From Zygnema cylindricum (Eukaryota > Streptophyta > Zygnematophyceae > Zygnematales > Zygnemataceae): 64,000 nucleotides of DNA. Location: contig JBBHKE010002640.1 in the NCBI GenBank assembly GCA_037447655.1, positions 732,696 through 796,695 on the forward strand. Direction: 5' to 3'. The notes beneath the pieces were generated by a model that made no database searches, had not been told where the DNA came from, and saw nothing but the letters and a program-made list of their open reading frames with translations. Positions 46,494 through 57,702 of the stretch are shown piece by piece. A program made the translations under genes and the position numbers. The stretch's first letter is position 1. Each line of letters opens with the position of its first letter.

Positions 46494-48061
46494 GTGCTTA
46501 GCATTAAAAGGTTTGCACAATTTTGCAGGATGGCTTTCCAAAACAAAGCTCCTTGCATGGCAATCATGAAGCAGATTGTCACCACCGCATTAACAGCGGT
46601 ACTACAAATGTTACACAAAATACTCTTGTTGTCAATTTTATACAACCGACATAACCAAGGAAATGTTCGAGATGTAATCGCGGACGTAATGCCGAAAATC
46701 ATACGAGTGCTTCTCCAACAAATATGTAGTTTGCAACCCAATGAGGATGGACAATACTAGGTAGTACGAAAAACACTGCACTGGGTTAACCAAATAGGGT
46801 TAACCAAATATTGTCGCAGTATAGTAATAAGCGTTTTCGACATCTCTTCCGGCTTACAAAAAAAACTGTTCGTTTTCTGGTGAATGAACTACAAACCGAG
46901 CTTAGGACTAAACCACCTTGTGGACTTCAACGCATCAAAAATAAAGAAATTAATTGTGGAAAAGTAAATGTTAATAACACTTATGAGATTGGGGCATCAA
47001 GGGGGTATCGTACGTCTTGCGGAACAGTTTGGTATCGGGAATTCAACCGTGGGCAAGGTTTTCAATAAAGTTATGTTGGCCATTGCAAGAAAGCTTCATT
47101 AGTGGATTAGGCGGCCCATAGAAAATGAGGTACAAGACATCAATTTTTTTTTTGAGAAAGAAAAATGAATACCAAATTGTGTGGGTGCAATAGATTGCAC
47201 TCATATAGAAATTACCTTAGGAAAGGGTTTTTTGTCAATCGACTATTTTGACGCCAAAAAGAAATATTCTACAGTAGTGCTGTTGTAGATAATAAGATGA
47301 GATTTATTGACTTCAATTTGGATTCTTGTGGCTCTATGCACGATTCAAGGATCTTCAGGCGATCCAAATTGGGAATGAATTTCGAGAGACGCATGAATAC
47401 TAGCGGGGAAACGTTGCAATAGGAAAATAGTACAGTGTCTCAATATCTTGTTGGAGATATCGCATATGCTTTCCACCCCAATCTCGTTATACCTTACCCA
47501 GGTTTAAAACTATCTACTTCTCAGAAAAAATTCAATTTCCAACATTCTGCAGCAAGAATGGTGGTGGAAAGAGCCTTCGAGAAATTGAAGGCACAGTGGA
47601 GGCATCTTCTAAAAATCTACCATCCGAAAAAGAAGACGTTGGTGGCGTGTATTCTTGCAGCATGTATTCTCCATAATATTTCTATCGCAAGAGGTAAACT
47701 AGACATCGATTAGGAATTTGAGTTTAAAAAAGAGCAAGCTAATGCCTTGAAAGGCGTTCGCGAAAGGGCTTCTTGTTCGTCTCCAGAATGACAACTACAG
47801 CAAAGTGGGGATGTTGAAAAACGACCGGAAGCTTGTTGTTCTGCTAAAATCCAAGGGGTTATAATAAAGGATGTGTTATGTGGTTACGTCTCGTATGGAG
47901 GCACTAATCCCCTAAATGAAAATGCAACCTATGGTACCGTAAAGGAAGAAGAACGAGAAGAAGAAAGGGTGACAGGTGAAAGCGATGGAAAAGAAGATTC
48001 TAATGATGATGGGAGTGACGAAGATATGAGCGATGGAGTGGATATTGATGTCGATGAGTAA
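46494..48061 (+). pseudogene. PIF/Harbinger (DDE_4, HARBI1-like) transposase, decayed
   Basis: The sequence carries the landmarks of a Harbinger transposase across several frames. An N-terminal region has FRHLFRLTKKTVRFLVNEL (about 46840). The first catalytic Asp lies in VGAIDCTHIEITLGKGF (about 47180), followed by NKMRFIDFNL and SMHDSRIF (about 47330). The second Asp is in LVGDIAYAFHPN (about 47450) and the Glu in MVVERAFEKLKAQWR (about 47565), then ACILHNI. An acidic tail (SNDDGSDEDMSDG) ends at 48061. Stops and frameshifts occur at 46758, 47067, 47166, 47280, 47420 and 47711, so it cannot be active. The family cuts and pastes DNA at TTA/TAA-type targets with help from a Myb/SANT-like partner. 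Confidence 0.85.
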
Positions 48062-48959
48062 TAGAGTTGATGATGTTACTTTAGGGGTTTAGTTTTTTTT
48101 TGTTTGTATTTTGTTCACTTTCTTTTTTTTGTTGTTTTTTAGAACATGAATATTTTTTCGAGGATGTTACATTGGGATTTCATATTGATTAATTTATTTA
48201 CTTTTTGAGGGTTTTCAATCTTAAACACATAAGTTGCCCAATTTACTCATTCCTGACCATACCCTTATACAATCTTTGCATGCTGTCTTTAAGTGTTATA
48301 TGTATGCTCAAACAATGTTTTTGGCCTTTTGAGATACTTAAGACTTTGACGTAAGAATTCAACATTGGTGTGTTTAGAACGCCAATCTCAAAAATATAAT
48401 AAATATTAAAATATTAATTCAACAACTGATATGTATGTGTTAAAAAATTGAAGCCATAAATATTCATATCTATTAAATACTACAATATCATATAACAAGG
48501 CGAACGCGAAGTCAAAGTATTGATAAACACCCTCAAACATTTGACCATGTGCTAAATTTGGGATGCCAAACGATAAAAACAAAAAAAAACATTTATTGGA
48601 ATAAAATCTTAAGGATAAAATACTTAAACAACAAATACGAGTTGCACACGATGATATATATGTATACAAAATATAACATTTATATTAATGGAAAAAACTA
48701 TTAATAACTTCATGAACGGGAATATAGTTCAACTTTCAACAATTCATTATTTTTCCATGTGAACAAAAACAAAAGTTTTATAATAAAAACCATTTAATCC
48801 AAGTATCACCTTCTACACCTCAAAAAGCAATAAGATGCTTTGATTTTCCAGACAAGGGACACAAAACATTCCAAATTGAGCAACCACCCTTGAACCTTAA
48901 CCAATCATGTTAGGCATTTTTTTGTATAATCACGAAAAAATCTTACACACCTAAATCTA
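48062..48959. other. AT-rich spacer between convergent Harbinger genes
   Basis: Poly(T)-rich noncoding sequence between the transposase and the convergent ORF1. No other feature is supported. Confidence 0.6.
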
Positions 48960-50091
48960 TCAAAAATCATCCATTCATAATTTTTTCGGTGGTGGCCGTA
49001 ATTGCAGTTATCACTACATTGACAATCTTGTCAATGGCTCCAACTATTTTTTGATTCTGTTGAAATTGTTTATCAAGCAATTTGTTCTAGTTCTCGAATT
49101 GCTCGTTGTTGGATTCCTTTTGTTGTTGAAATTGTTGGTTGTTAGATTTTTCAATAGTTTTATCCATCTTTTCGTAAATTTTTCGAGCGATAAATACGGG
49201 ATTGTCATGCTGACCTTGTTTTCCGGCTCTTTTTCTTTCCCTCCCGTTCATAAACTTTTCTCCACAGTGTGGAGACCCAATATTTGCTCATTTTTTTTCA
49301 CTTCTTTCCTCTTCTCCCACTGTTTTTCCTTTCTCAAATGTAGCCTCTTCCGAAGGTTTCCCTCTCGCATTAATTCCATCTTCGCTTCCTCCAAAACTTT
49401 TTGGGTTAATATCCAAAATAAATGTATCTTCGTCGTCCTCATTCTCTGTGTTAACCCTTGAAAATAAATCACCAGTATACCATGTAACTTTTGGGTTTAT
49501 AACATCTCTTCTTGAGATCCAATTATCCATCTCGTCATTCAGAAATTGCGAAAAAGAAGTCGGCAATCCGTTTTTTGATCTTTCTTTTTTGGTCAATCAG
49601 AAATAAAGAGCAACTCCGGATTTAGAACCGTAGTCCCTAATTTTTTTATAATCATTAGACATATTGTTCCACTTTTTTTCACAAGAGCTCCAATCCCTTT
49701 GAACTCCTCTCTCTTTTAATGCTTCTTAGATGTATTCTAACTTATCCACTTTCGACCCAAATTTAACTTAGCGCTTTTCTCGGGGCTTTGTAAAAATTCT
49801 TCTTCTTTAGCATCGTTCAAAATCCCCATTTCAAATAGCTCCCAGTTTATGTTTCAATTTCTTGGGCTTGAGTTCTTTTTTTCCGATGATAACCCTTTAT
49901 CAACTACTTTGCTCCTTGTTGATTTTTTTTCTTTTTGGTGGACTCATGATGTATTTTTGGGGTAAGGAAACCGTTTGGGTGGGAGATAATACAGAACTAG
50001 AGGCAACTACAGGCTGAGTAGGTAAGGTAACCATTAGGTTGTTGTACAAAAAAAAGAATGGCGCTCTGAAGGTGTTTAGAAAGGGATCTAG
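48960..50091 (-). pseudogene. Harbinger ORF1 (Myb/SANT-like partner), main part
   Basis: On the minus strand, after a basic run PPKRKKINK (about 49940), comes a Myb/SANT or trihelix-like segment. It reads RGVQRDWSSCEKKWNNMSND, then YKKIRDYGSKSG, a stop (49602), then LPTSFSQFLNDEMDNWIS. An acidic region and a Gln/Asn-rich likely coiled coil (NNEQFENQNKLLDKQFQQ, about 49080) end near 48970. Stops and frame changes lie near 49905, 49730, 49600 and 49290-49180. In autonomous PIF/Harbinger elements such a protein binds DNA and assists the transposase. Order and convergent direction relative to 46494-48061 fit that pairing. Its 5' part is separated from it by element H. Confidence 0.7.
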
Positions 50092-50096
50092 GTTCT

Positions 50097-52121
50097 TCTT
50101 GAAAAGAAAAAAATATTATTTACTTCTTAATTTAGATTCTAGAGTGAAGAGAGAGAGAGAGTCACCATCGCCATAGTCAGAGAGAGTTAGAAAGAAAAAG
50201 ACACACAGCTAGACAGATTGATAGATTGCCAAAATGTTGCCCTCAACCAGAACTAAGGTCTACGAATTATTACATAGACGTACGCCTTAACCATTATGGC
50301 GTTAAAGAAACGATACACATATTGAGTTCGTTATGTATTTAAAGTGTTACGCAAAACGTCACTTTCATTAAAACATACTAAAATTGACGAAACGACATCA
50401 GCAGGACGCGAATCTAACCGTGTAAAATGCATGATCGGAAGGACGTCGTCGCCCCCGCCAAACCCGAATAAATCTTTGGCGGCTTTTGAACATAGCGGCG
50501 CGATGTGCCACGGGGCGCCAAATAATTAGACGCCAGAAACGATAGGAGGAGGAACGATGGCTGCCATGTTGACAAGTGTCAACCAGAAAGCCATGTTGTA
50601 GAATGGCAGTACAAGAAGTACAATTGGCCACTATACCTTCTTGTACTATACACCCTTTTCATTGGCCGAGGGTAGAGTAGTATGTTAAAATATGTGTATT
50701 TTCTAGGTCTTAATTTATTCTACTTTGTCAAATAGGCTGTCTAAGTCATCTATATTTGTCGTAGTCATCAGAAGACAGAGATACCGATGGCTACTTAGGT
50801 AGTCAAGAAGACAGAAAGGAGGAAGGACAGGAGTTATTCTGGGCGGCACCAAAATGTATACGGACAGATCAGGGTTTGATCCTGGTCCGTCGGGTTTGTT
50901 GCCGTACAGATAAAGCCTTTCGCCTTTTCTGCTAAATGTAATGAAGATCGAAAAACGTATAGGGTTTGAAAAGTATTTCAAGTCGTTCACACCGGTATCA
51001 TCCATTTAACGGCGAAACCAAACTACATGTACATAAAAGGAAACCGCACGAAAATAATACGGGGCGCACGAAACAAAAGTCGAAGATATTTGTTTGACGG
51101 TCGAGATTAAAAATTGGAAATATAATCGAACAACTCACATTTCAGCCGGTTGTACGGAATGACAATTTTGGCGTTTTTTGGACGCGTCGACATCAGATGA
51201 CACGTGGCAATATCCTAGAGGATTTCGGGATCTCCAAAACGCGAGATGACAAGTCTAGATGTGACAAATGTCACATTGTGGCTGTGTTGTACAAGGACCG
51301 TACAGAAAGTACTCCGGCACCTGTACTTTCGTGTACCGTACAGTCATATTATTGGTGCTTACCTGACTACTGGGGGGCTTAGAGAGGGGTTTTAGGACTT
51401 ATAATATTTTTGGTAGGTAGCCGCCTCTCCCAAAGAGCATCTAGTATAAAAGGCAAACTTTGGCCAGCCATAACTATCAATTTACTTGACCATTTTAGTG
51501 ATTCTTTTTGCAGCGGACTAAGGGGAGTCTACGCAACACAGGGTTGTAGTCACTCAGAGTTTTTGCCTTCCAGGGTGGCTGCATTTCTAAGGGAAAGTCA
51601 AATTGGGTGAATGTATCCAAAACTCATATTCTAACTTTGCATTCTGTGGTGGAACTGAGCACACAAAAAGTCTTATTTCACTAGGGTGGAGCTATAATGG
51701 GTCTCTGATTATCAAAAGGTCAGTCATTTGGGTTTATATCAACTTGGAGTCGGCACTATCTAGATAAGCTTCTTTTGGATCTGCGATTTTTGTGGGCAAT
51801 GGAGCACACAGAGTTTCATAGTATGTAGTTCTGAGTAGGAGTTAAGGGACTTAGCGTGTTTGAGGCGCCTCCCTCTAAGTGACCTTTTGTATTTATAGGC
51901 CATCTTTGGCCTGCCATAACTTACTACTGAGGGGAGCAAATTCAGTGACTCTTTTTGCGTTTGACTTAGGGGAGTCTTGTCCTCACAAGGGTGAGGGTGG
52001 TCAGAATATTAGTGTGCCTGAGCGGCACTTATTTAGTGGGAAAGTGAAAGGGTCAAATATTATCTTAGAGGCTTTACATAGGTTGCTCATTATGTGGGTT
52101 AATGGAGACCATAGAATTTAA
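50097..52121 (+). repeat. 5' LTR of element H, split by a nested solo LTR
   Basis: Parts 50097-50682 and 51824-52121 match the 3' LTR (56582-57489). It starts TCTTGAAAAG where the 3' copy has TGTTGAAAAG, and ends TTTAA where the 3' copy has TTTCA. The antisense D-arm-like hairpin is at 50284-50300 and the GACTTAGGGGAGTC hairpin at 51963-51976. A TATA-like GTATTTATAGG is near 51888. The gag ATG is at 52102. Confidence 0.9.
50683..51818 (+). repeat. Solo LTR (1136 bp) nested in the 5' LTR of element H
   Basis: It starts TGTTAAAATATG and ends CACAGAGTTTCA, flanked by perfect 5-bp duplications TAGTA (50678-50682 and 51819-51823). It resembles family A LTRs in its modules: T-arm-like hairpin with CGGAC/GTCCG outer stem (50861-50889), GTAC-rich hairpin (51298-51338), motif GGACTTATAATATTTTTGG (51395-51413), TATAAAAGG (near 51453), and GACTAAGGGGAGTC (51516-51529). 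It ends with ATGGAGCACACAGAGTTTCA, a would-be Gag start. Confidence 0.93.
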
Positions 52122-53370
52122 GGTTATGGGCCCACCCTCTAGGGTACCCATATTTAATGGATCTGACTTTTTTATTGGGATATGATGATAGAGGGAGAAC
52201 TTTTTGTGAAGCACCTATGGGGGATAGTGTCCGGGCAAATTTGATGCCCACCTTCACCTAGGTTTGGAGGAACACATTTTTCTGGCACCTCCGTCACAAA
52301 AGTTGTAAAAACATCAGCCACCATCACAAACAATGAAGAGGAACAGGAGGAAATAATCATAGAAGGAGGAAAAAATGAGTTGTTTCTCGAGGGAATCCAT
52401 TATACAAAACGATACCGGCAGCAGCACCACTAGCAATGGTTACAAGGAGTCAACACCACCAGGAATGGTGACAAGAAGTCAGACCGAACAGTCAAAATAT
52501 GAAAATTAGAACTATAAGGACAAAGTGGCTAAACTCTTAATTATAAAAAGTGTAGTGAAGGGTATTGCCATTCCCCTTATGCATGTTAGATCTTCCTCTC
52601 AGATTTGGGTATCACTAGTAAACAAATATAAGAGTGAGTCATTGCAACAGCAACAGTTGGTAGAAAATAAGAGTTCAGCTTATACTTACAATGGAGGAAG
52701 TATGAATGATTATTGGAATGACTTAGGAGTATTATATGGAGAACTAGAGAGCGCATGTAACTCATGGTCTAAAGACAAGGAGTAAGTACACTAATAATGA
52801 AACTACCTGAAGAGTATGAGAATAACATTAATCGATTGCAGGATCAAGGTGATAGCAATTGGAATTTGGATGATATAGTGGGGATGCTTTTAGTGAAAAA
52901 GAGTACCATAGAACTTAGGAGAGGAAGTCCAAGTGATCAAGCATTGGCTGCAGGATCTGATTGGCGAAAGCGTGATGAGGAAAAGGGAAAGGATCCCTAT
53001 TGAAAATTTAGAGGAAAAGGACAAGGAGGTGGCAGATATGATGGACAAGGGAGAGGAGCTCTAGGAGGTGGATTATGTCACTTCTAAAAAAACCGGGACA
53101 TTATATAGCATATTGTGTCAAGCTTGCATATCTCTGACTGAATGATGGTCAAGGTTCCTCAAAAGATGGAGGAAAGAAAAGGGCTTTTCTGACTCAAGTT
53201 CATGACGAGGAAGAAGATGACGTAACTGAACTAGAAGAGGAGCTTGATGAGCTTTTTCTTAAACCAAAAACAACTGAGAAGCATGCAGACATTCTACGGA
53301 GACAAAAGTGTGCTTTCGGAGGTAAGAGGGATCTACCTGAGGATGAGAGGATGGGTAGATCATAGACTCA
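52102..53370 (+). pseudogene. Element H Gag and protease start
   Basis: Gag starts in the LTR (METIEF) and crosses into KVMGPPSRVPIFNGSDF, then breaks at about 52190. Later stretches show the Gag core (QQQQLVENKSSAYTYNGGSM, MKLPEEYENNINRLQDQ, IELRRGSPSDQALAAG) and a damaged zinc knuckle near 53085-53120. Stops lie at 52507, 52783, 53000 and 53085. The region ends with the protease site IIDSGASMHMC read at about 53357. Confidence 0.82.
52122..52136 (+). promoter_or_regulatory. Primer-binding site of element H, internal tRNA-iMet type
   Basis: GGTTATGGGCCCACC directly after the LTR, complementary at all 15 bases to the plant initiator tRNA-Met anticodon arm as I know that tRNA. Confidence 0.85.
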
Positions 53371-55035
53371 GGGGCCTCAATGCATATGTGCAAGGATAAG
53401 AGTTGGTTTACTAAATTAAGAAAAATTCCAACAGTTGAGATAGAGTATGGAGATGGTAGAGTAGAAACCACAAGTCTTGTTTGATCGGTTGATTTAAAAG
53501 TTCTAGTTGATGGAAAGGCTTCAATTGTAATACTCTCATATGTTTTTTATATTCCACAGCTTAGCAAGAATCTAGTCTCTACAGCTGGTCTAGATGAAAA
53601 AGAGTTCGAAACCGGAACTAAGAAAGGAATCTTCAGAGTTAGCTTTAATAATGAGGTTTATTTCATAGTTGTAAAGGGTAGTCAACGAATGTACAGAATT
53701 CTACCTTGCAATGAAAACGGTGTTCTCTACTCGTGTGGAAGTGATATGATGCTTTGGCATAAGAGGTTAGGGCTTGTGAATCTAGATAGATTATAGAAAT
53801 TGAAGAAAAAAAGAATAGTGGATGAAATTGAGTTTGGAGATGATGAGACCTTAGATGATTGTAGTGGGTGTGCCCAATGGAAGATTCATAGACTTCCATT
53901 TCTAAAGGCATCCACATTTAGAGGAGAGAAAGTATTACATCTAGTTCACACTGATGTTTGGGGACCAGCTAGGTATGCTTCCCATGGGGGGAAAAGATGG
54001 ATGATAATTATTACAGATGATAGGTTTAGATACTCTAAGGTTTTTTTTCTTAGATATAAGTTTGAGGTACTAATATGTTTCAAAAAATACAAATTATGGA
54101 GTGAAAAATTACATGAAACCTCAATAAAAGAGATAAAAAGAGATAATGGGAAAGAATACACCTCAAAGGAATTTGAAGAATTTATTAAAAAAGAAGGAAT
54201 TTATCATGAGAAAACTATTTCTTATTATCCGTAACAAAATAGAGTAGCAGAAAGAGTGAATAGAACTTTAAGAGATATGTCCAGAAGTATACTAACTGAT
54301 AAAAGAATACGATTGCAGTTTTGGGCTGAGTCTATGAACTATGCTAACTTCATCAAAAATAGAGTGCTAACTTCGGCAAATAAAGAAGAAACTCTGTTTC
54401 AAAGGTGGACGGGAAGAAAACCAAATTTGTCTAGTTTGAGAGTGTTCGGAAGTCAAATCTACAGTTTGGATTCCGATTAGACTAAATGGAAGTTAGAGGG
54501 AAGAGGGAAACCAAGATATCTTGTAGGATATGATGAGAGCACAAAAAGATATCGAGTGTATGACTTGAAAAAAAGAGATATCATTTTGATAAAACACATA
54601 GTGGTGATGAATGAAGTAAAGTCTATAGATCCATTCAAATATAACAAAGAAGTCAAAATCAAATTTGAATCGGGTTTGTATTTCTTCTTTGATATGGGAA
54701 ATGAAGAAAAAGAAGACGGGGAGAAGGAAAAATCTGCAGATGTGCCAAAAGAGAAGGACGAAAAAACAACATCCGAGGTAACACCACAATACGAAGTGGA
54801 AACCGACGAGGAACTTGATCAAACACCAAAATTCAAAGATAGGGTAGATGAAAATCTTCCTAAACGAAACAGGAGGAAGCCTTATATACCCGCGTCAGAT
54901 TTTGAAGGAGGAAAAAGAAGTAGTAAACGGCTTCAAGAAAGACATGTAAATAACAAACTCACAAAAATGTCTCAACCAGAAGAACCTCAGACATACTTAG
55001 AGGCTATAAATACCCCAAAAAGCAGTCGCTAGATC
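53371..55035 (+). pseudogene. Element H protease end and integrase
   Basis: Protease continues through IEYGDGRVETTSLV with a stop. The integrase zinc region follows (MLWHKRLGLVNLDRL, CSGCAQWKIH). The core has HTDVWGPARY and KRDNGKEYTS, where the usual RSDNGGEY has lost Ser and Gly. Stops lie at 53794, 54233 and 54478. The third motif reads QNRVAERVNRTL with the Glu kept. The linker ends with FEGGKRSSKRL at about 54910. Confidence 0.85.
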
Positions 55036-56568
55036 ACACCCATAAATGAAGAAATGGCCTTTATCATGGAATCCAATGCATTGGAGTTGGTAGATTGTCC
55101 ACCGGAAAGAAAACTGATTGGATGTAAGTGGGTTTTTAAGCTTAAACTAAACCCAAGTAATACCATTGAAAGATATAAGGCTAGGTTGGTTGCTAAAGGT
55201 TTTACTCATAAATAATGAATAGACTATGAAGAAACCTTTACACCTGTAGTCAGATTCCCTTCTATCAGAATCCACTTAAGTTTAGCCGGAGCAGAGGATA
55301 TGGAAATACACCAGATGAATACTAAGACCGCCTTCTTACACGGAGAGTTGTAAGAAGCAATCGACATGAGGCAAGCGGAATGATTCGTGGAAAGTGGAGA
55401 AAAAAGCAAGGTGTGCAAACTGATAAAATCACTTTATGGCCTTAAGCAAGCCCCGCGGCTATAGAACATAAAATTGGATTAATTCTTGACATGTTAGGGA
55501 TACATTAGAATAAGTTCAGATCACTCCATATATATAATTGAGGATGAAAAATGAGTGATATTTATTGCTATTTATGTGGATGATTTGTTAGTATTAAACA
55601 AGTCTTTAGATAAAGTTAACAAACTTAAACAAAATTTGAGAAGTCGGTTTGACATGAAAGATCTCGGCGAAGCAAAATACATTTTGGGGATTCAAATGGA
55701 GAGCGATAGAGGGAATTGAATTATAAGACTTACTCAAAAAGAAGTTATCGGTAATATGCAAAAAAAGTTTCAAATGGAGAAACAAAATGGGTGTACCACT
55801 CCCATGGATCTAAAGAAAGTATCGCAAGGGAGTGACGAGGGAGGGATATTGATTTTGAATGATAAGATGGATAAGGAAGAAAAGAGGTTTATGGAAGGAA
55901 TTCCTTATAGGCAAATTGTAGGCAATTTAATTTACTTTATGGATTGTACACGTCCGAACATAACTGCGGATGTAGGCGTTCTCAGTAGAAGTCTAAATGA
56001 ACCTAGGAAAAGGGACAGGGATGCAGCCAAAAGAGTGATGAGATATTTGGTGGGAACAAGGGAATTATGGTTGAATTTGGGGAGAGAGCACACTGACATC
56101 ACCACTTGGAGTGATGCCAGTTATGGGGATGGGCCTTTGAGACGATGTACAACTAGATATGTGTTGCAAATTGGATCTGGTGCATGCTGTTGTAGTAAGA
56201 CACAACAGAAAGTAGTTGCTCAGTCCACTATGGAGGCTGAATACATGGCTTCATGTGCTGCAACTAAAGACTTAATGTGGGTAAAATCTCCACTCGAATA
56301 ACTTGGGTTCATGAAATCTGGGACCCAGAATGTCTTTTGTGATAATCAAGTTGCTATCTCTATCGAAGCTAATCTAAAACACCATTTCAAAGCTAAACAT
56401 ATGGATATAAGACTAAGGTTTGTCTAAGAGAAGGTTGAGAATAAAATAATTAAACTTGTTCATAAAAGTGATAAAGAGATGATTGCAGACATGATGAAAA
56501 AACCGGTACCTTCTCCTAAGTTAAAATTCTACAGAGAAAATTGTGGACAAAAATTAAAAGTTGACTAA
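55036..56568 (+). pseudogene. Element H reverse transcriptase and RNase H
   Basis: Reverse transcriptase begins near CKWVFKLKLNPSNTIERY (about 55115) and retains YVDDLLVLNKS (about 55575). It has many stops (55214, 55350, 55380, 55462, 55480, 55552). RNase H is better kept from 55756 (TWSDASYGD, TMEAEYMA) to 56300, then stops at 56299 and 56426. The third RNase H motif CDNQVAI is intact. Confidence 0.87.
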
Positions 56569-56581
56569 GAATTAAGGGGAG

Positions 56582-57489
56582 TGTTGAAAAGAAATAATTA
56601 ATATTCAATTCTTAATTTAGACTCTAGAGTGAAGAGAGAGAGAGAGAGAGAGTCACCATGGCCGCTGCCATAATCAAAAAGAAATAAACACACAGGCAGA
56701 CAGATTGATGGATTGCCAAAATGTTTCCCTAAACCAGATTTGAACTAAGGTCTACAAAGTACTACATAAACGTACGCCTTAACAATTATGGCGTTAACGA
56801 AACGATACATGCAATCAATTCGCTATGTATTTAAAGTGTTACGCAAAACGTCACTTTCATTAAAACATACCAAAATTGACAAAACGACATCTATAGTCAA
56901 ACGGCGCTCGCGGACGCAATTCTAACCGTGTAAAATACACTATCAGACAGACGTCGTCGCCCCCGCCAAACCCGAATAAATCTCTGGCGGATTTCCAACA
57001 TAGCGGCGTGGTGTGCCACCTGGCCCCACATCATTAGATGCCAGAAAGGATGGGAGGAGGAACGATGGTTGCCATGTTGACAAGTGTCAACCAGAAGACC
57101 ATGTTGTACAATGGTCGTTCAAGAAGTACAGTTGGCCACTCTACCTTCTTGTACTATACACCTTTTTGATTGGCCGAGGGTAGAGTATTAAGTAGTTGTG
57201 AGTAGGAGTTAAGGGACTTAGTGTGTTTGAGGCGCCTCTCTCCAGGTTACCTTTTGTATTTATACGCCATCTTTGGCCAGCCATAACTTACTGCTCAGGG
57301 GAGCAAATTCAATGATTCTTTTTGCGTTTGACTCAAAAGAGTCTTATCCTCACAAGGGTGAGTTTGGTCAAAATATTTGTGTGCCTAGGCGGCACTTATT
57401 CAGTGGGAAAGTGAAAGGGTCAAATATTATCCTAGAGGCTTTACAATAGGCTGCTCATTCTGTGGGTTAATGGGGACCACAAAATTTCA
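56582..57489 (+). repeat. 3' LTR of element H
   Basis: TGTTGAAAAGAAATAATT to AAAATTTCA, 908 bp. The antisense tRNA-like module spans 56733-56792, with D-arm-like GCCTTAACAATTATGGC (56776-56792). The GACTCAAAAGAGTC hairpin is at 57330-57343. A 14-base (GA)n run follows the start. Confidence 0.92.
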
Positions 57490-57702
57490 GTTCTTGAAAA
57501 CCAGGGGAGGAAAAAGGGAGCTACCTTGAATAAAGGGAGAATAATTGGCATTATTTAGGGGAGAAATTGTAGGGAGAGATAAAGAAGATGATGGTGAATG
57601 CAATAAAGATGGTGATGTATGAAGGGGTTTTGTGTTCACGAAAGGAACATTTGTTTCGTTTGTGTGCATATTTGTTGTGTTTTCCATCATATTTTTAGAC
57701 AT
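57490..57702 (-). pseudogene. Harbinger ORF1, N-terminal part, cut off by element H
   Basis: On the minus strand an open stretch from ATG at 57702 (MSKNMMENTTNMHTNETNVP) runs to the target duplication of H at 57490. Conceptually removing H and one copy of the duplication keeps the frame open into the sequence below 50091 and up to its basic PPKRKK region. The Ser/Pro/Asn-rich composition gives no domain hit I can recognise. The link rests on frame continuity, so the start codon is uncertain. Confidence 0.6.

Larger units (their letters stand above)
50097..57489 (+). mobile_element. Ty1/copia element H with exact target duplication
   Basis: LTRs at about 50097-52121 (interrupted by a solo LTR) and 56582-57489. 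The 5-bp duplication GTTCT lies at 50092-50096 and 57490-57494. Without the nested LTR the element is about 6.25 kb. It has a perfect 15-base half-tRNA-type primer site. It inserted into the Harbinger ORF1. Coding regions are heavily decayed. Confidence 0.93.
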
